Assembly: GCA_020161855.1 (NCBI GenBank)
Contig: JAIUNJ010000002.1
Span: 434,001 to 498,000 of the forward strand
Source: Pseudomonadota bacterium
Lineage (GTDB): Bacteria; Pseudomonadota; Alphaproteobacteria; Rhizobiales; Aestuariivirgaceae
Length of the DNA: 64,000 nt
Direction: 5' to 3'
Shown here: piece after piece, positions 47,003-55,364 of the stretch
How the letters are laid out: every line of letters begins with the position of its first letter
Position numbering within the stretch: the stretch's first letter is position 1
Notes under the pieces: generated by a model
Seen by the model: only the letters and a program-made list of their open reading frames with translations
What the model was told of the DNA's origin: nothing
Databases searched by the model: none
Made by a program: the position numbers and the translations under genes

Positions 47003-48151
47003 TCAGCTCAATGAAATGAAGCCGCCGCCGAGCACGCGCTGGCCGCTGCCCTGCCCGGCATAGAGCACGCAGGCCTGACCGGGAGAGACGCCATATTCGC
47101 CCTCGGGGATGGAGACGAGCACACCTGCACCCGCGCGCCTGATCTCGGCGGGAACGGGCGGCCGCGTGGAGCGGATGCGGGCGAAGACCGGCTGCGGTGT
47201 CTCGCTGAGCGGCGCATCGCCCAGCCAGTTCACGGCATCGATGGCGATGTCGTGGCGGCGCAGAGCCTCGCGCGGGCCAACGATCACGCGCCGCGCGGCG
47301 GCATCGAGCTTCACCACATAGAGCGGCTCGCCCTCGGCCACGCCAAGGCCGCGGCGCTGACCGATGGTGAAATGGATGATGCCGTTGTGGCGGCCGAGCA
47401 CGCGGCCATCGAGATGGACGATGTCGCCCGCTTCCGCTGCATCGGGCCGCAGCCGTTCGATGAGATCAGCATAGCGGCCCTCGGGCACGAAGCAGATGTC
47501 CTGGCTGTCCGGCTTGTCGGCCACCATCAGGCCAAGTTCGGCGGCGATGGCGCGGGTCTCGGGCTTGGGCAGGCGGCCCAGCGGAAAGCGCAGGTAATCG
47601 ACCTGGTCCTGCGTCGTGGCAAAGAGGAAATAACTCTGGTCGCGCGCCATGTCGGAGGGCGTCACCAGTTCGCGGTGCCCGTCGGCGCGCAGGCGGCTTT
47701 CGATATAGTGCCCGGTCACCAGCGCGCTGGCATCCAGTTCCCGCGCCCGCCAGAGCAGATCGGCGAACTTCACAGTCTGGTTGCAGCGAACACAGGGAAT
47801 GGGTGTCGCCCCCTGCACATAGGCCGAAACGAAATCGTCGATCACCGCCTCGCGGAAGCGTGATTCAAAATCGAGCACATAATGCGGAATGCCGAAGCTG
47901 GCGGCGACACGGCGCGCATCATGGATATCCTGCCCGGCGCAGCAGGCGCCCTTGCGGCGGATCGCTTCGCCATGGTCGTAAAGCTGCAGCGTGATTCCGA
48001 CCACGTCATAGCCTGCAGCCTTCAGAAGTGCTGCGGCGACGGAGGAATCGACGCCACCCGACATGGCGCAGACGATCCGGTGGCTTGCCGGATCGCCGGG
48101 CAGCGCCATGGCCTCATGCACGAGGTCGAGAATATGGGAGGCAAGCTTCAT
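47003..48151 (-). CDS. mnmA: tRNA-specific 2-thiouridylase
   Basis: Thiolates U34 of tRNA-Glu, -Gln and -Lys. From the ATG at 48151 the protein is 382 residues with the PP-loop ATP motif AMSGGVDSS, the two catalytic cysteines (CCAGQD region and PCVRCNQ), [10 protein letters not shown] and a C-terminal beta-barrel ([16 protein letters not shown]). An ATG at 48166 would add five residues. It is divergent from sciP with about 200 bp between starts. Confidence 0.95.
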   Translation of the reverse strand: MKLASHILDLVHEAMALPGDPASHRIVCAMSGGVDSSVAAALLKAAGYDVVGITLQLYDHGEAIRRKGACCAGQDIHDARRVAASFGIPHYVLDFESRFREAVIDDFVSAYVQGATPIPCVRCNQTVKFADLLWRARELDASALVTGHYIESRLRADGHRELVTPSDMARDQSYFLFATTQDQVDYLRFPLGRLPKPETRAIAAELGLMVADKPDSQDICFVPEGRYADLIERLRPDAAEAGDIVHLDGRVLGRHNGIIHFTIGQRRGLGVAEGEPLYVVKLDAAARRVIVGPREALRRHDIAIDAVNWLGDAPLSETPQPVFARIRSTRPPVPAEIRRAGAGVLVSIPEGEYGVSPGQACVLYAGQGSGQRVLGGGFISLS

Positions 48152-48257
48152 GCTGGGCCGCCTCATGCGCCGCAATTGCGAAAATCGCAACAGCGCGCCC
48201 GATCTGTTCCGAAATGGGGCAATAACCCATTGAAATTTGCGAATTGTTCACAAGCGT

Positions 48258-48272
48258 TTAGGCCAAAATTAA
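48258..48272 (+). promoter_or_regulatory. Candidate CtrA box upstream of sciP
   Basis: TTAG-N7-TTAA (TTAG at 48258-48261, TTAA at 48269-48272) matches the CtrA consensus TTAA-N7-TTAA with one mismatch, 82 bp upstream of the sciP start. CtrA is known to activate sciP in Caulobacter. The other divergent gene, mnmA, is not a known CtrA target. Confidence 0.5.
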
Positions 48273-48353
48273 GTGCGCGCATCTAGGGTTGACCGCAGTG
48301 GGGCCAGTTACCGCCGGTTCGCGGGGCCCGCCAGTGTGTGTGTGAGTTTGCGT

Positions 48354-48629
48354 ATGAACGGTCAGTTGCGTCCCCGCGTTAATTACGTCATTGGACCGGA
48401 TGGAAGTCCGTTGACCATTGCCGATCTGCCACCGCCCGGCAATCATCGCTGGGTCATCCGCCGAAAGGCGGAGGTGGTTGCGGCAGTACGCGGGGGCCTC
48501 CTGTCCCTCGAAGAAGCCTGCGAGCGCTATACCCTCACCACTGAGGAGTATCTGAGCTGGCAGCGCTCCCTCGACCGCAACGGCCTTGCCGGCCTGCGCA
48601 CCACGCGCATCCAGCAATACCGCCAGTAA
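48354..48629 (+). CDS. sciP: SciP-like DUF1153 protein, CtrA-interacting regulator
   Basis: A 91-residue DUF1153 protein. It has the family core YVIGPDGSPLTIADLPPP, then a helix-turn-helix (WVIRRKAEVVAAVRGGLLSLEEACERYTLTTEEYLSWQRSL). In Caulobacter, SciP binds CtrA and blocks CtrA-driven transcription in G1; a similar role is likely here, as ctrA is also in the window. The ATG at 48354 gives MNGQLRPRVNYV; the frame is open to 48273 but the extra residues are not family-like. A terminator follows at 48655-48680. Confidence 0.88.
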   Translation: MNGQLRPRVNYVIGPDGSPLTIADLPPPGNHRWVIRRKAEVVAAVRGGLLSLEEACERYTLTTEEYLSWQRSLDRNGLAGLRTTRIQQYRQ

Positions 48630-48654
48630 GCGGCAGACAGCAGCAGAATGACAG

Positions 48655-48680
48655 GGCCCGGCGCAAGCGCGGGCCTTTTT
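48655..48680 (+). terminator. Intrinsic terminator after sciP
   Basis: GGCCCG (48655-48660) pairs with CGGGCC (48670-48675) around a small inner GCG/CGC pairing with one bulged G, followed by TTTTT and a second T-run. It lies between the convergent sciP and S24-like genes. Confidence 0.8.
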
Positions 48681-48692
48681 GCTTTTTGGCTG

Positions 48693-49019
48693 TTACTGGC
48701 TGGCCCAGATCACGCGGGCCAGGCTGCTCATGTCGCCGATCGCGAGTCGCACCTCCTTGCGTGACATGCCGCCCTGGCAGATCACGGCATGGCTCTGGTC
48801 GAGGTGGAAGAGTGTACCGCCCAAAATGCGCTGGTCCCGGTCGCGGGCGATAACGCGGTCACCGACTTTCATCGGTGCTGATGCAGAAATAAGCAGGGTG
48901 TCGCCGTGGCGATAGAGCGGCAGCATGGAATTGCCCATGACAACAAGTGTCTCAAGCGCTTCGTGCGCGCCCGGGGCCGTGAAGGAAATCGTCTGACCTG
49001 CTTCGGCGATGGCGTTCAT
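48693..49019 (-). CDS. S24 (LexA-like) peptidase-fold protein, probably lacking the catalytic lysine
   Basis: A 108-residue protein made almost entirely of an S24/LexA-type C-terminal fold. The serine motif VVMGNSMLPLYRHGDTLLIS is intact, followed by KVGDRVIARDRD, but where active members have VKRL this one has ILGGTLFHLD, so self-cleavage is doubtful. No DNA-binding domain. Possibly a small regulatory or sensing protein. ATG codons at 49019 and 49055 are both available; I prefer the former on family grounds only. It converges with sciP. Confidence 0.65.
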   Translation of the reverse strand: MNAIAEAGQTISFTAPGAHEALETLVVMGNSMLPLYRHGDTLLISASAPMKVGDRVIARDRDQRILGGTLFHLDQSHAVICQGGMSRKEVRLAIGDMSSLARVIWASQ

Positions 49020-49183
49020 GTCATCTTGGATAAGCCCTTGCCCCGCTGTCACCATAGGCAACGCTACGGATTGGCAAGAGGGCTAGGTAGCTTCACCCAT
49101 TACGGCAGGGCTGACCACCAGTTAACTGGATTTGCTGCGCGGTGTCTCCCCTTCTATACGTCGTTGCAGCAAAGGCAGCCTAC

Positions 49184-49222
49184 GAGCCACACGCCGATTC
49201 CCCCGCAACCGGCGTGTGGCTC
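49184..49222 (-). terminator. Long hairpin at the end of the histidine kinase/regulator operon
   Basis: GAGCCACACGCC (49184-49195) and GGCGTGTGGCTC (49211-49222) form a perfect 12-bp stem with a 15-nt loop. One arm overlaps the stop codon of the regulator gene. There is no U-tract after it in the leftward direction, so it may be a Rho-linked end or an RNA stabiliser. Confidence 0.55.
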
Positions 49223-49853
49223 AATTCTTTCCGGCAGCCTTTTCCCCCGGCGCTTCCTCGCGGTGGATATCAGCTTCGATCAGCATACGGATGAGTTGCG
49301 GCACAGTCGTCGCCTCGAGCTTTGCCAGGATGCTGGCGCGGTGGTGGTCGACCGTGCGGGCGCTGATCTTGAGGGCAAGCGCAATGCCCGCCGTCGAATA
49401 GCCCTGCGCCACCATGGCGGCGATGCGGCGCTCGCGCGGTGTCAGGCGGCTGATCTTCTCCTCATGCCCGGATAATGCGCTCCGCCCCGGCTGCGCCTTG
49501 ATGGCAGCCTCGATTGATTTCACCAGCAATTCGTCGTTGATCGGTTTCTCGATGAAATCGAAAGCGCCACCCTTCATGGCGCGCACCGCCGAGGGCACCG
49601 TGGCGTGGCCGGTGATGAAGATGACCGGAGGCGACACCGCCCCTGTCGACAGGATCTCCTGCGTCGTCAGCCCGTCCATGCCCGGCATGCGAACATCGAG
49701 GAGCACGCAGTCCGGCGCTATCTCGTCAACGATGCGCAGGGCCTCCTCGGCGCTGCCAGCACTCAGCGTGTCATAGCCATAGGTGCCCAGAATGGATTCC
49801 AGCGAACGCCGCACCGAAGCGTCGTCATCCACGATCAGAATGCGTTGGTTCAT
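49221..49853 (-). CDS. FixJ-family response regulator
   Basis: A 210-residue two-domain regulator: receiver domain (1-120) with phosphoacceptor Asp53 in LLDVRMPGMDG, DDD near 9-11 and Lys in FIEKPI, then a LuxR-type helix-turn-helix (about 145-205; LTPRERRIAAMVAQGYSTAGIALALKIS). It is the cognate regulator of the MASE1 histidine kinase upstream, whose gene it overlaps by 29 nt. I chose the ATG at 49853; the frame extends to 49877. It resembles FixJ/TodT/NarL regulators, and its targets are not known. Confidence 0.9.
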   Translation of the reverse strand: MNQRILIVDDDASVRRSLESILGTYGYDTLSAGSAEEALRIVDEIAPDCVLLDVRMPGMDGLTTQEILSTGAVSPPVIFITGHATVPSAVRAMKGGAFDFIEKPINDELLVKSIEAAIKAQPGRSALSGHEEKISRLTPRERRIAAMVAQGYSTAGIALALKISARTVDHHRASILAKLEATTVPQLIRMLIEADIHREEAPGEKAAGKN

Positions 49854-51615
49854 GTACCCCTCCAAGTTCTGCGGCATAGCTTGCGAGTGGAATGGTGAAA
49901 CAGAATCGTGTCACGCCGACGGCAGAGCCATCGTGCCACATGCTCCCGCCATGTGAAACGATGATGGAGTTGGAGAGCGACAGGCCAAGGCCCAGTCCAT
50001 CGGGCTTGGTCGAATGCAGCGGCATGAAGAGCTTGTCGCGCAACTCGCTGGATACACCGCCGCCATTGTCGGTCACCGAAACCTCGAGCTTGCCGGGCCG
50101 CGTGGCCGCACTCACCCGGATGCCGATGCGGCCGTCGCTCCGCCCGGACTGGACAATCGCCTCCCGGGCATTGCGCAGGAGGTTGAGCAGCACCTGCATG
50201 AGCTGCTGGCGCTCACCCATCACCTGTGCGAGGTCGCTTCCCTGCCGCGGCCCGAGATCGACGGCGACCTGCACCTTGGCCTTGGTCATCTCCGGCTCCA
50301 CCAGTTCCATCGTGGCGCGCACGAGGGCTGCGAAATCGACGGGCCGCTGTGTCTGGTCGCCACGTTGCAGGAATTCGCGGATGTTGCGCAGCGTGCCGGC
50401 CGCAAGGTCGATCTGCGAGACGGCCGCATCGATGTCGCCCGGCACGCGCTCGGTTTCGCTCTTGCGCTCCAGCCTGCGCCGCACCGAGCGGATGAAGTTC
50501 CGGGCCGCCGAGAGCGGCTGGTTCAATTCATGGGCCAGGGCTGCGGCCATCTCGCTGGCCAGCGACAGCCGCGAGGCCTGCAGCAGGGCTGCCTGGCTGT
50601 CCTGCAGGCGATTGTGCGAATCCTGCAGGGCCCGCGCCATGCGACGGCGCTCCGTTTCGCCTGCCCCCAGAAGCAGGGCCGTGACGGACAGCGCACACAT
50701 CAGCATCTGCAGTTCCGTCACCGTCGAAGGCTTGTAGCCGCGCAGATAGAGAATGCTGATCATCACGAAGTTGGTGAACAGTGCGGCCAGCGTGGCGGCA
50801 GCGAAGCCGCGGCGCTGGGCAATGGCGAGCACCGGCAGGAAGATCAGGTAGAAGAACTTGAAATGATCGGCCGAACGCAGCCCGAAGACCGGGACGGCAA
50901 TCGCCACGGCCGCGGCCACGAACACGGCATCCAGCCAGTCCACGGATTTCAGCCCGTCGAGAAGCGTGCGGCGGCCCCAGATGGCCATCACCGCCGGGTA
51001 AACCGTCAGCATGCCGACGAGATTGCCCACCGCCAGCACGGTCACACTCGGATAGAGCGCCCGGAAGGTGAAGCCGAACTCCCAACGCGCCACCAGCAGC
51101 TTGAAGAGCGCGGAAAGGGCGCAGGCCGCCACCGTGAAGATGAGAAAGCGGATCACCACGCCGACGCCGGGCCGTTGCAGCCGTTCAAGTGCCGGGTGGA
51201 ACAGCGCCGCCGCACCTGTGAGCAGCACCGTGTTGCCGAAGATGGAGCCCAGCACCCAGACGGGCGAGAGGAACGGGTTCCACAGCAGCTGCGTTGTCAG
51301 GCCGGCCAGCAGAATGACGGGCACCGCGCGCCAGCCAAAGAGCACACCGGCCAGGATTGCGATGCCGGCCTCCGGATTCCATGGCGTGGTCCGCAGGTCG
51401 GTCGTCATAAAGATGTTGGAGATGCGGAAGAAGGTCACATAGATGACGAAGACGGCGGCAAGCCCGAGAAGCGATGCAAGCCTGCCCTCTATCCGCAGCG
51501 ACGGCACTGAGGCCACTTCGTCGCCGTCGGCGGCAAAATCCATGTTGAGGCCGAAGGGCAAGCGCCGTCCTGACCCGCGCCGGGTTTCGTCAGTGTGCTG
51601 GTTGTTGATCGTCAC
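49825..51615 (-). CDS. MASE1-domain sensor histidine kinase
   Basis: A 596-residue membrane kinase. About eight to ten membrane segments (residues about 45-320) form a MASE1-like sensor, followed by a coiled linker and a HisKA domain with the H-box ALAHELNQPLSA, the phosphoacceptor His being near 363, and a HATPase_c domain (N-box LLNLLRNAREAI; GGGVSSELRDKLFMPLHSTKPDGLGLGL). The HELNQPL signature is shared with FixL/DctB-type kinases. The signal sensed is unknown. Cotranscribed and overlapping with the FixJ-type regulator. Confidence 0.88.
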   Translation of the reverse strand: MTINNQHTDETRRGSGRRLPFGLNMDFAADGDEVASVPSLRIEGRLASLLGLAAVFVIYVTFFRISNIFMTTDLRTTPWNPEAGIAILAGVLFGWRAVPVILLAGLTTQLLWNPFLSPVWVLGSIFGNTVLLTGAAALFHPALERLQRPGVGVVIRFLIFTVAACALSALFKLLVARWEFGFTFRALYPSVTVLAVGNLVGMLTVYPAVMAIWGRRTLLDGLKSVDWLDAVFVAAAVAIAVPVFGLRSADHFKFFYLIFLPVLAIAQRRGFAAATLAALFTNFVMISILYLRGYKPSTVTELQMLMCALSVTALLLGAGETERRRMARALQDSHNRLQDSQAALLQASRLSLASEMAAALAHELNQPLSAARNFIRSVRRRLERKSETERVPGDIDAAVSQIDLAAGTLRNIREFLQRGDQTQRPVDFAALVRATMELVEPEMTKAKVQVAVDLGPRQGSDLAQVMGERQQLMQVLLNLLRNAREAIVQSGRSDGRIGIRVSAATRPGKLEVSVTDNGGGVSSELRDKLFMPLHSTKPDGLGLGLSLSNSIIVSHGGSMWHDGSAVGVTRFCFTIPLASYAAELGGVHEPTHSDRG

Positions 51616-51672
51616 GCCCGCAATTTCCGCCCATCATGGCGGATTGTCGAGCACGGAATCATCCAACTTGCC

Positions 51673-52227
51673 CTAGCCCGCGAAGCCGCCTTCCGAGAGA
51701 AAGCGCGCTTCCGCGTCTGTCGTGGCGCGCCCCAGCATGGCGTTGCGGTGCGGAAAGCGCCCGAAGCGCCTGATGATGTCGCGATGCCCTTCGGCATGTT
51801 CGATATACTTGCCGCCGAGCTTGCCGTTCAGCGTCACCGAAATCTCCTGGTCGGCCAGGTCTTCGGAATGGGCGAAGGGCAGGCAGAAGAACAGGCGCAG
51901 ATCGCCCGCGATGCGGTCCATGTGGCCCGCCGCCTGCGCTGCCCGGGCAAAGTGCCTGGCCAGCGGGTCGGTGGCATACATGTGGCCTGTGCCGCGGAAG
52001 CAATTGCGCGGGAACTGATCGAGCAGGATCAGCAGCGCAAGGGCACCTTCCGGTGTTGCCATCCAGTTGTCGTGCTGGCGCGCCGCCGCCTCCATGTGAA
52101 GGCGATGGAAGCGGTCGTGGAATTCCCGGTCGAAGGCCGCATCCTTGTTGAACCACTGCCCTTTCGTGCCGGCCTCGTTCCAGAAGGTGACGATCGCATG
52201 GATCGAAGCGCTGTCTGCTGCCGTCAT
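51673..52227 (-). CDS. DUF924 family protein
   Basis: A 184-residue alpha-helical protein of the DUF924 family, unknown function. Family motifs LLDQFPRNCFRGTGHMYATDPLA and FCLPFAHSED are clear. Its start overlaps the stop of the upstream antiporter gene (ATGA); the kinase gene starts 57 bp downstream. No membrane segment or catalytic motif is visible. Confidence 0.85.
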   Translation of the reverse strand: MTAADSASIHAIVTFWNEAGTKGQWFNKDAAFDREFHDRFHRLHMEAAARQHDNWMATPEGALALLILLDQFPRNCFRGTGHMYATDPLARHFARAAQAAGHMDRIAGDLRLFFCLPFAHSEDLADQEISVTLNGKLGGKYIEHAEGHRDIIRRFGRFPHRNAMLGRATTDAEARFLSEGGFAG

Positions 52228-54032
52228 GATGCAGTGCCTCCTGGGCTCGCCGTGCCATCCTTGTTTGGCGCATTGCCGTGAATGAGGTTGCGGGCGGCAT
52301 AGAGGCCATCCGTTATCTCGATGGCCAGGCGGTCGCTGTCGCGGCGCCGGATCTCGGCCAGCACCCGGGCGCGCGTCTCGGCGTCCACATCCATCAGTTC
52401 CAGCGCCTTGATGCCGAGCACCAGTGCCGACTCAAAGGTTTCCCTGATCTGGAAGTCAGCGCCGGCATTGATGAGTTCCACGGCATGTTCGCGGTCGAAG
52501 GCGCGCGCCAGCACCGGCACATGGGGGAACTCGGCCTTGATCAGTTCGGTGGTCTTGAGGCAGGCCTCGCGGTCATTGCTCGCCACGATCACCAGCCTGG
52601 CGCGCTCGGCTCCGGCAGCATGCAGGATGTCGAGGCGGGAACCGTCGCCATAGTGAACCTTGAAGCCGAAGTCGCTGGCATCGCGGATCGATTGCGTATC
52701 GGTCTCGATGATGGTCACCGAGCAGCTGTTGGCCAACAGCGGCTGGCTGACAATCTGGCCGAAGCGGCCAAAGCCGATGAGCAGCACGCTTGCCGAGAGA
52801 TTCTCCGGCGCTTCCACGCCTTCCATGGATTGCGTGGGCCGCGGCATGAAGCGGTCATGCAGGATGATGAACACCGGCGTCATCACCATGGAGACGATGA
52901 TGATGGCGGTCAGGATGGCATTGGCCTCGTTGTCGATGATCCCGGCTGTCGTCGCGGCCGCATAGAGCACGAAAGCGAATTCGCCGCCCTGTGCCATCAG
53001 CACGGCCCGCTCGATGGCCTCGCGCCTCTCGGTGTGGAAGAGCTTCGCCACGCCGAGAATGCCAACCACCTTCAGTGCCGTGAAGGCGATGACCGAAACA
53101 ATGATCAGCTGCCAGTTGGCGGCAATGACCGAGAGATCGAGCGCCATGCCGACGCCGAGGAAGAACAACCCCAGGAGGATGCCGCGGAAGGGTTCGATAT
53201 CGGCCTCAAGCTGGTGCCGGAAAGCCGACTCCGACAGCAGCACGCCGGCGAGGAAGGCGCCCATGGCCATGGAGAGGCCGCCCAGTTGCATGGCGAATGC
53301 TGCACCGAGCACGACAAAGAGTGCTGCCGCCGTCATCACCTCGCGCGCCTTGGCGCGGCCGAGGATGCGGAACATGGGATCGAGCAGATAGCGCCCGGCC
53401 ACGATGAGCCCGGCGATGGAGGCAAGGCCGATCGCGATTGCAACGAACCGGTCCGTCAGGGTGACGCTTTCGCCGCCCGGCGCCAGAAAGGCCACGAGTG
53501 CCAGAAGCGGCACGATTGCCAGGTCTTCAAAGAGCAGGATCGAGATGATGCGCCTGCCCCGCGGGGCCGCCATCATGTGGCGTTCCTCAAGCATCTGCAT
53601 GACGATGGCCGTGGACGTCAGCACGAAGCCGGCACCCGCGACGAAGCTCTGCGCCACGGGATAACCGAGCGCCAACCCCACCAGCGTCAGCAGGCCGGCA
53701 CAGATCGCCACCTGCAGGAGCCCGAGGCCGAAGATTTCGCTGCGCATCGACCAGAGCCGCGACGGCTGCATTTCCAGGCCGATGATGAAAAGGAACATCA
53801 CCACGCCGAGTTCGGCAACGTTGAGGATGGCGTGCGGATCGTTGAAGACACCGATGCCGAACGGGCCGATCAGGAGACCGGCAGCGAGATAGCCCAGCAC
53901 CGATCCGAGGCCGAGCCGCTTGAACAGCGGAACGGCCACAACGGCGGCGCCGAGGAGAACCACCACCGGCAGAATGTCGATGCCGTGATGGGAAGCAGCC
54001 TCGGCCGCTTGCGCAACTGTGGGTGTCGACAT
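52224..54032 (-). CDS. Kef-type monovalent cation:proton antiporter (CPA2) with RCK/TrkA-N domain
   Basis: A 602-residue KefB/KefC-like transporter. Residues about 20-400 form 12 or more membrane helices with the CPA2 GDGS-like core and the regulatory region HQLEADIEPFRGILLGLFFLGVGMALDL, matching E. coli KefB/C. A TrkA-N NAD-binding domain follows (LIGFGRFGQIV, about 415-535). Probably K+ efflux under electrophile or glutathione control. It overlaps DUF924 by 4 nt and is preceded by a small membrane protein gene (3 bp gap). Confidence 0.88.
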   Translation of the reverse strand: MSTPTVAQAAEAASHHGIDILPVVVLLGAAVVAVPLFKRLGLGSVLGYLAAGLLIGPFGIGVFNDPHAILNVAELGVVMFLFIIGLEMQPSRLWSMRSEIFGLGLLQVAICAGLLTLVGLALGYPVAQSFVAGAGFVLTSTAIVMQMLEERHMMAAPRGRRIISILLFEDLAIVPLLALVAFLAPGGESVTLTDRFVAIAIGLASIAGLIVAGRYLLDPMFRILGRAKAREVMTAAALFVVLGAAFAMQLGGLSMAMGAFLAGVLLSESAFRHQLEADIEPFRGILLGLFFLGVGMALDLSVIAANWQLIIVSVIAFTALKVVGILGVAKLFHTERREAIERAVLMAQGGEFAFVLYAAATTAGIIDNEANAILTAIIIVSMVMTPVFIILHDRFMPRPTQSMEGVEAPENLSASVLLIGFGRFGQIVSQPLLANSCSVTIIETDTQSIRDASDFGFKVHYGDGSRLDILHAAGAERARLVIVASNDREACLKTTELIKAEFPHVPVLARAFDREHAVELINAGADFQIRETFESALVLGIKALELMDVDAETRARVLAEIRRRDSDRLAIEITDGLYAARNLIHGNAPNKDGTASPGGTAS

Positions 54033-54035
54033 GAA

Positions 54036-54305
54036 TCAGCCCTTCGCCAGTTGCCACATGAGAACGGCTGCCGCAGCCGCAGGCACGGCAAACACAATCA
54101 GCAGGATCGGCAGTTCCTGGGCCACGGTGTAGCCAGCCTTTGTCACGCCCACCCACAGGTTCATGACGGCCACGGCCAGCCAGACCGGCAGAAAAATCTT
54201 CGCCGCGGTCAAATAGCCCGCCGTGTCACCACCCCAGAGCTTGCCGAAAAGCAGAAACACGCCGAGCAGCACCAGGCCGCCGCCAATAACCATTGCCATA
54301 TGCAT
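54036..54305 (-). CDS. Small hypothetical membrane protein
   Basis: An 89-residue protein with three hydrophobic segments (about 3-20, 33-55, 60-82). No family recognised. It ends 3 bp before the antiporter start on the same strand and could be an accessory to it. Confidence 0.65.
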   Translation of the reverse strand: MHMAMVIGGGLVLLGVFLLFGKLWGGDTAGYLTAAKIFLPVWLAVAVMNLWVGVTKAGYTVAQELPILLIVFAVPAAAAAVLMWQLAKG

Positions 54306-54390
54306 TGTAGTCCCCCTGTCTTACTCGAATTCTGGTTGTACATGATTTGCCGGGCGCCCCAGTGTCAAGCCTCGCGCCCCTCCCCAACAC

Positions 54391-54467
54391 CTCGTCGTTC
54401 CGGCGTTTAGGCCGTCATTCGAGCGCAAAGCCGTAATCACGAGTGAGGTCGTCATTCCAGCGCAAGC
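54391..54467. repeat. Degenerate short repeats of the GTCATTC type
   Basis: CCGTCATTCGAGCGCAAAG (54412-54430) and TCGTCATTCCAGCGCAAGC (54449-54467) share 16 of 19 bases and lie 37 bp apart; CTCGTCGTTCCGGCG (54391-54405) is a weaker third copy. They resemble the dispersed CGTCATTCC...GCGCAAG elements common in proteobacterial intergenic DNA. Confidence 0.5.
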
Positions 54468-54576
54468 TGTAAACCAGCTTCTTCTTAGGCTGCGTCACAT
54501 CTCTCCAAACCCCGGCTCAGCCCCATTCCACCCACGTCGTCCTCATTCGGCTTGCAGGACTCTTGTTGGCGGCATG

Positions 54577-54635
54577 AAAAAGGCAGAGGGGCGTTTCCGC
54601 CACTCTGCCTCATCTCTGAACCCATTTCTGGATTG
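54577..54635 (-). ncRNA. Predicted small RNA with intrinsic terminator
   Basis: A leftward transcript of about 59 nt is predicted. Its terminator is 5'-GGCAGAG-T-GGCG-GAAA-CGCC-C-CTCTGCC followed by five U, on the minus strand at 54609-54577: a two-part stem with a single T/C mismatch capped by a GNRA (GAAA) tetraloop. The promoter upstream has TTGACA and TAGATT 17 bp apart. No protein gene fits the transcript. It lies alone between two divergent antiporter operons. I do not recognise a known family. Confidence 0.55.
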
Positions 54636-54641
54636 TCCACA

Positions 54642-54670
54642 AATCTAGTGAAATACCGCGCGCCTGTCAA
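54642..54670 (-). promoter_or_regulatory. Strong sigma70-like promoter for the predicted small RNA
   Basis: On the minus strand the -35 is an exact TTGACA (54670-54665), the -10 is TAGATT (54647-54642), and the spacer is 17 bp. The predicted start is near 54635. Confidence 0.65.
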
Positions 54671-54761
54671 GCACTAAATTCACTTTCAACCTCTTTTTTC
54701 CTTTTATCTCGCTTTTTCAGCATCTTCCGGAATCTGCCCCCAGCCACCATATTGGCGGCCC

Positions 54762-55364
54762 ATGCGCATCCTCGTCCTGCAGGCCCACCCCCGCGCCTCT
54801 TTTTCCATCGCCCAGAAGGCCCTCACCGCCGCGGCCCGGCAGGTGGCGGGCGTCACGTTCCGCGATCTCTATGCCCTCTACCCCGACTTCAACATCGACA
54901 TCGGCCGCGAACAGAAGCTGCTTCTCGAACACGATCTCATCGTGCTCCAGCATCCCTTCTACTGGTATTCGAGCCCGGCCATCATCAAGGAATGGCAGGA
55001 TCTCGTTCTCGACTTCGGCTGGGCCTATGGCCCCGGCGGCGACAACCTGCATGGCAAGAACCTGATGTCGGTGCTCACCACCGGCGGCCCGGAGACGGCC
55101 TATCACGAGCGCGGCCGCAACCGTTTCGCCATCAACGACCTGCTGGCGCCCTTCAACCAGTCGGCCCATCGCTGCGGCATGGCCTATCTCAAGCCCTTCG
55201 TGGTTTTCGAGAGCCGCCTCATCGGCAAGGATGCGCTGGCAGCTCAGGCAGAAGACTACCGCGCCCTGCTTGAGGGCTTTGCCAGCGGCAAGCGCGATCC
55301 CCGCAAGCATCTCATCCATGGCTACAAGCTCCCGGATGGCTACAGGCAGAAGCAGTCAACATGA
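54762..55364 (+). CDS. kefF: KefF-type NAD(P)H:quinone oxidoreductase, potassium efflux regulatory subunit
   Basis: A 200-residue flavodoxin-fold quinone reductase: MRILVLQAHPRASFSIAQKAL at the N-terminus, LIVLQHPFYWYSSPAIIKEW in the middle and LTTGGPETAYHERGRNRFAINDLL. Such proteins (KefF, KefG) bind the cytoplasmic regulatory domain of Kef antiporters and activate them. The adjacent gene, overlapping by 4 nt, is a Kef antiporter, so they form a KefF/KefC pair. The start has no Shine-Dalgarno. Confidence 0.88.
   Translation: MRILVLQAHPRASFSIAQKALTAAARQVAGVTFRDLYALYPDFNIDIGREQKLLLEHDLIVLQHPFYWYSSPAIIKEWQDLVLDFGWAYGPGGDNLHGKNLMSVLTTGGPETAYHERGRNRFAINDLLAPFNQSAHRCGMAYLKPFVVFESRLIGKDALAAQAEDYRALLEGFASGKRDPRKHLIHGYKLPDGYRQKQST

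Larger units (their letters stand above)
54306..54761. other. 455-bp intergenic region between the divergent antiporter operons
   Basis: No convincing protein gene. It contains short CGTCATTC-type direct repeats (54391-54467), a minus-strand promoter (54642-54670) and a hairpin with U-tract (54577-54609) that together suggest a small RNA. Upstream control of kefF (start 54762) must also lie here; no Shine-Dalgarno is seen before that start. Confidence 0.6.

Noticed and set aside
52278..54410. Long open frame (710 codons) on the plus strand opposite the Kef antiporter
   Set aside because: Antisense shadow of a well-supported gene, His/Glu/Arg-rich, with no recognisable fold.
54485..54670. 61-codon minus-strand open frame over the predicted small RNA
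   Set aside because: It begins inside the promoter elements and runs through the terminator hairpin; no Shine-Dalgarno and no family.
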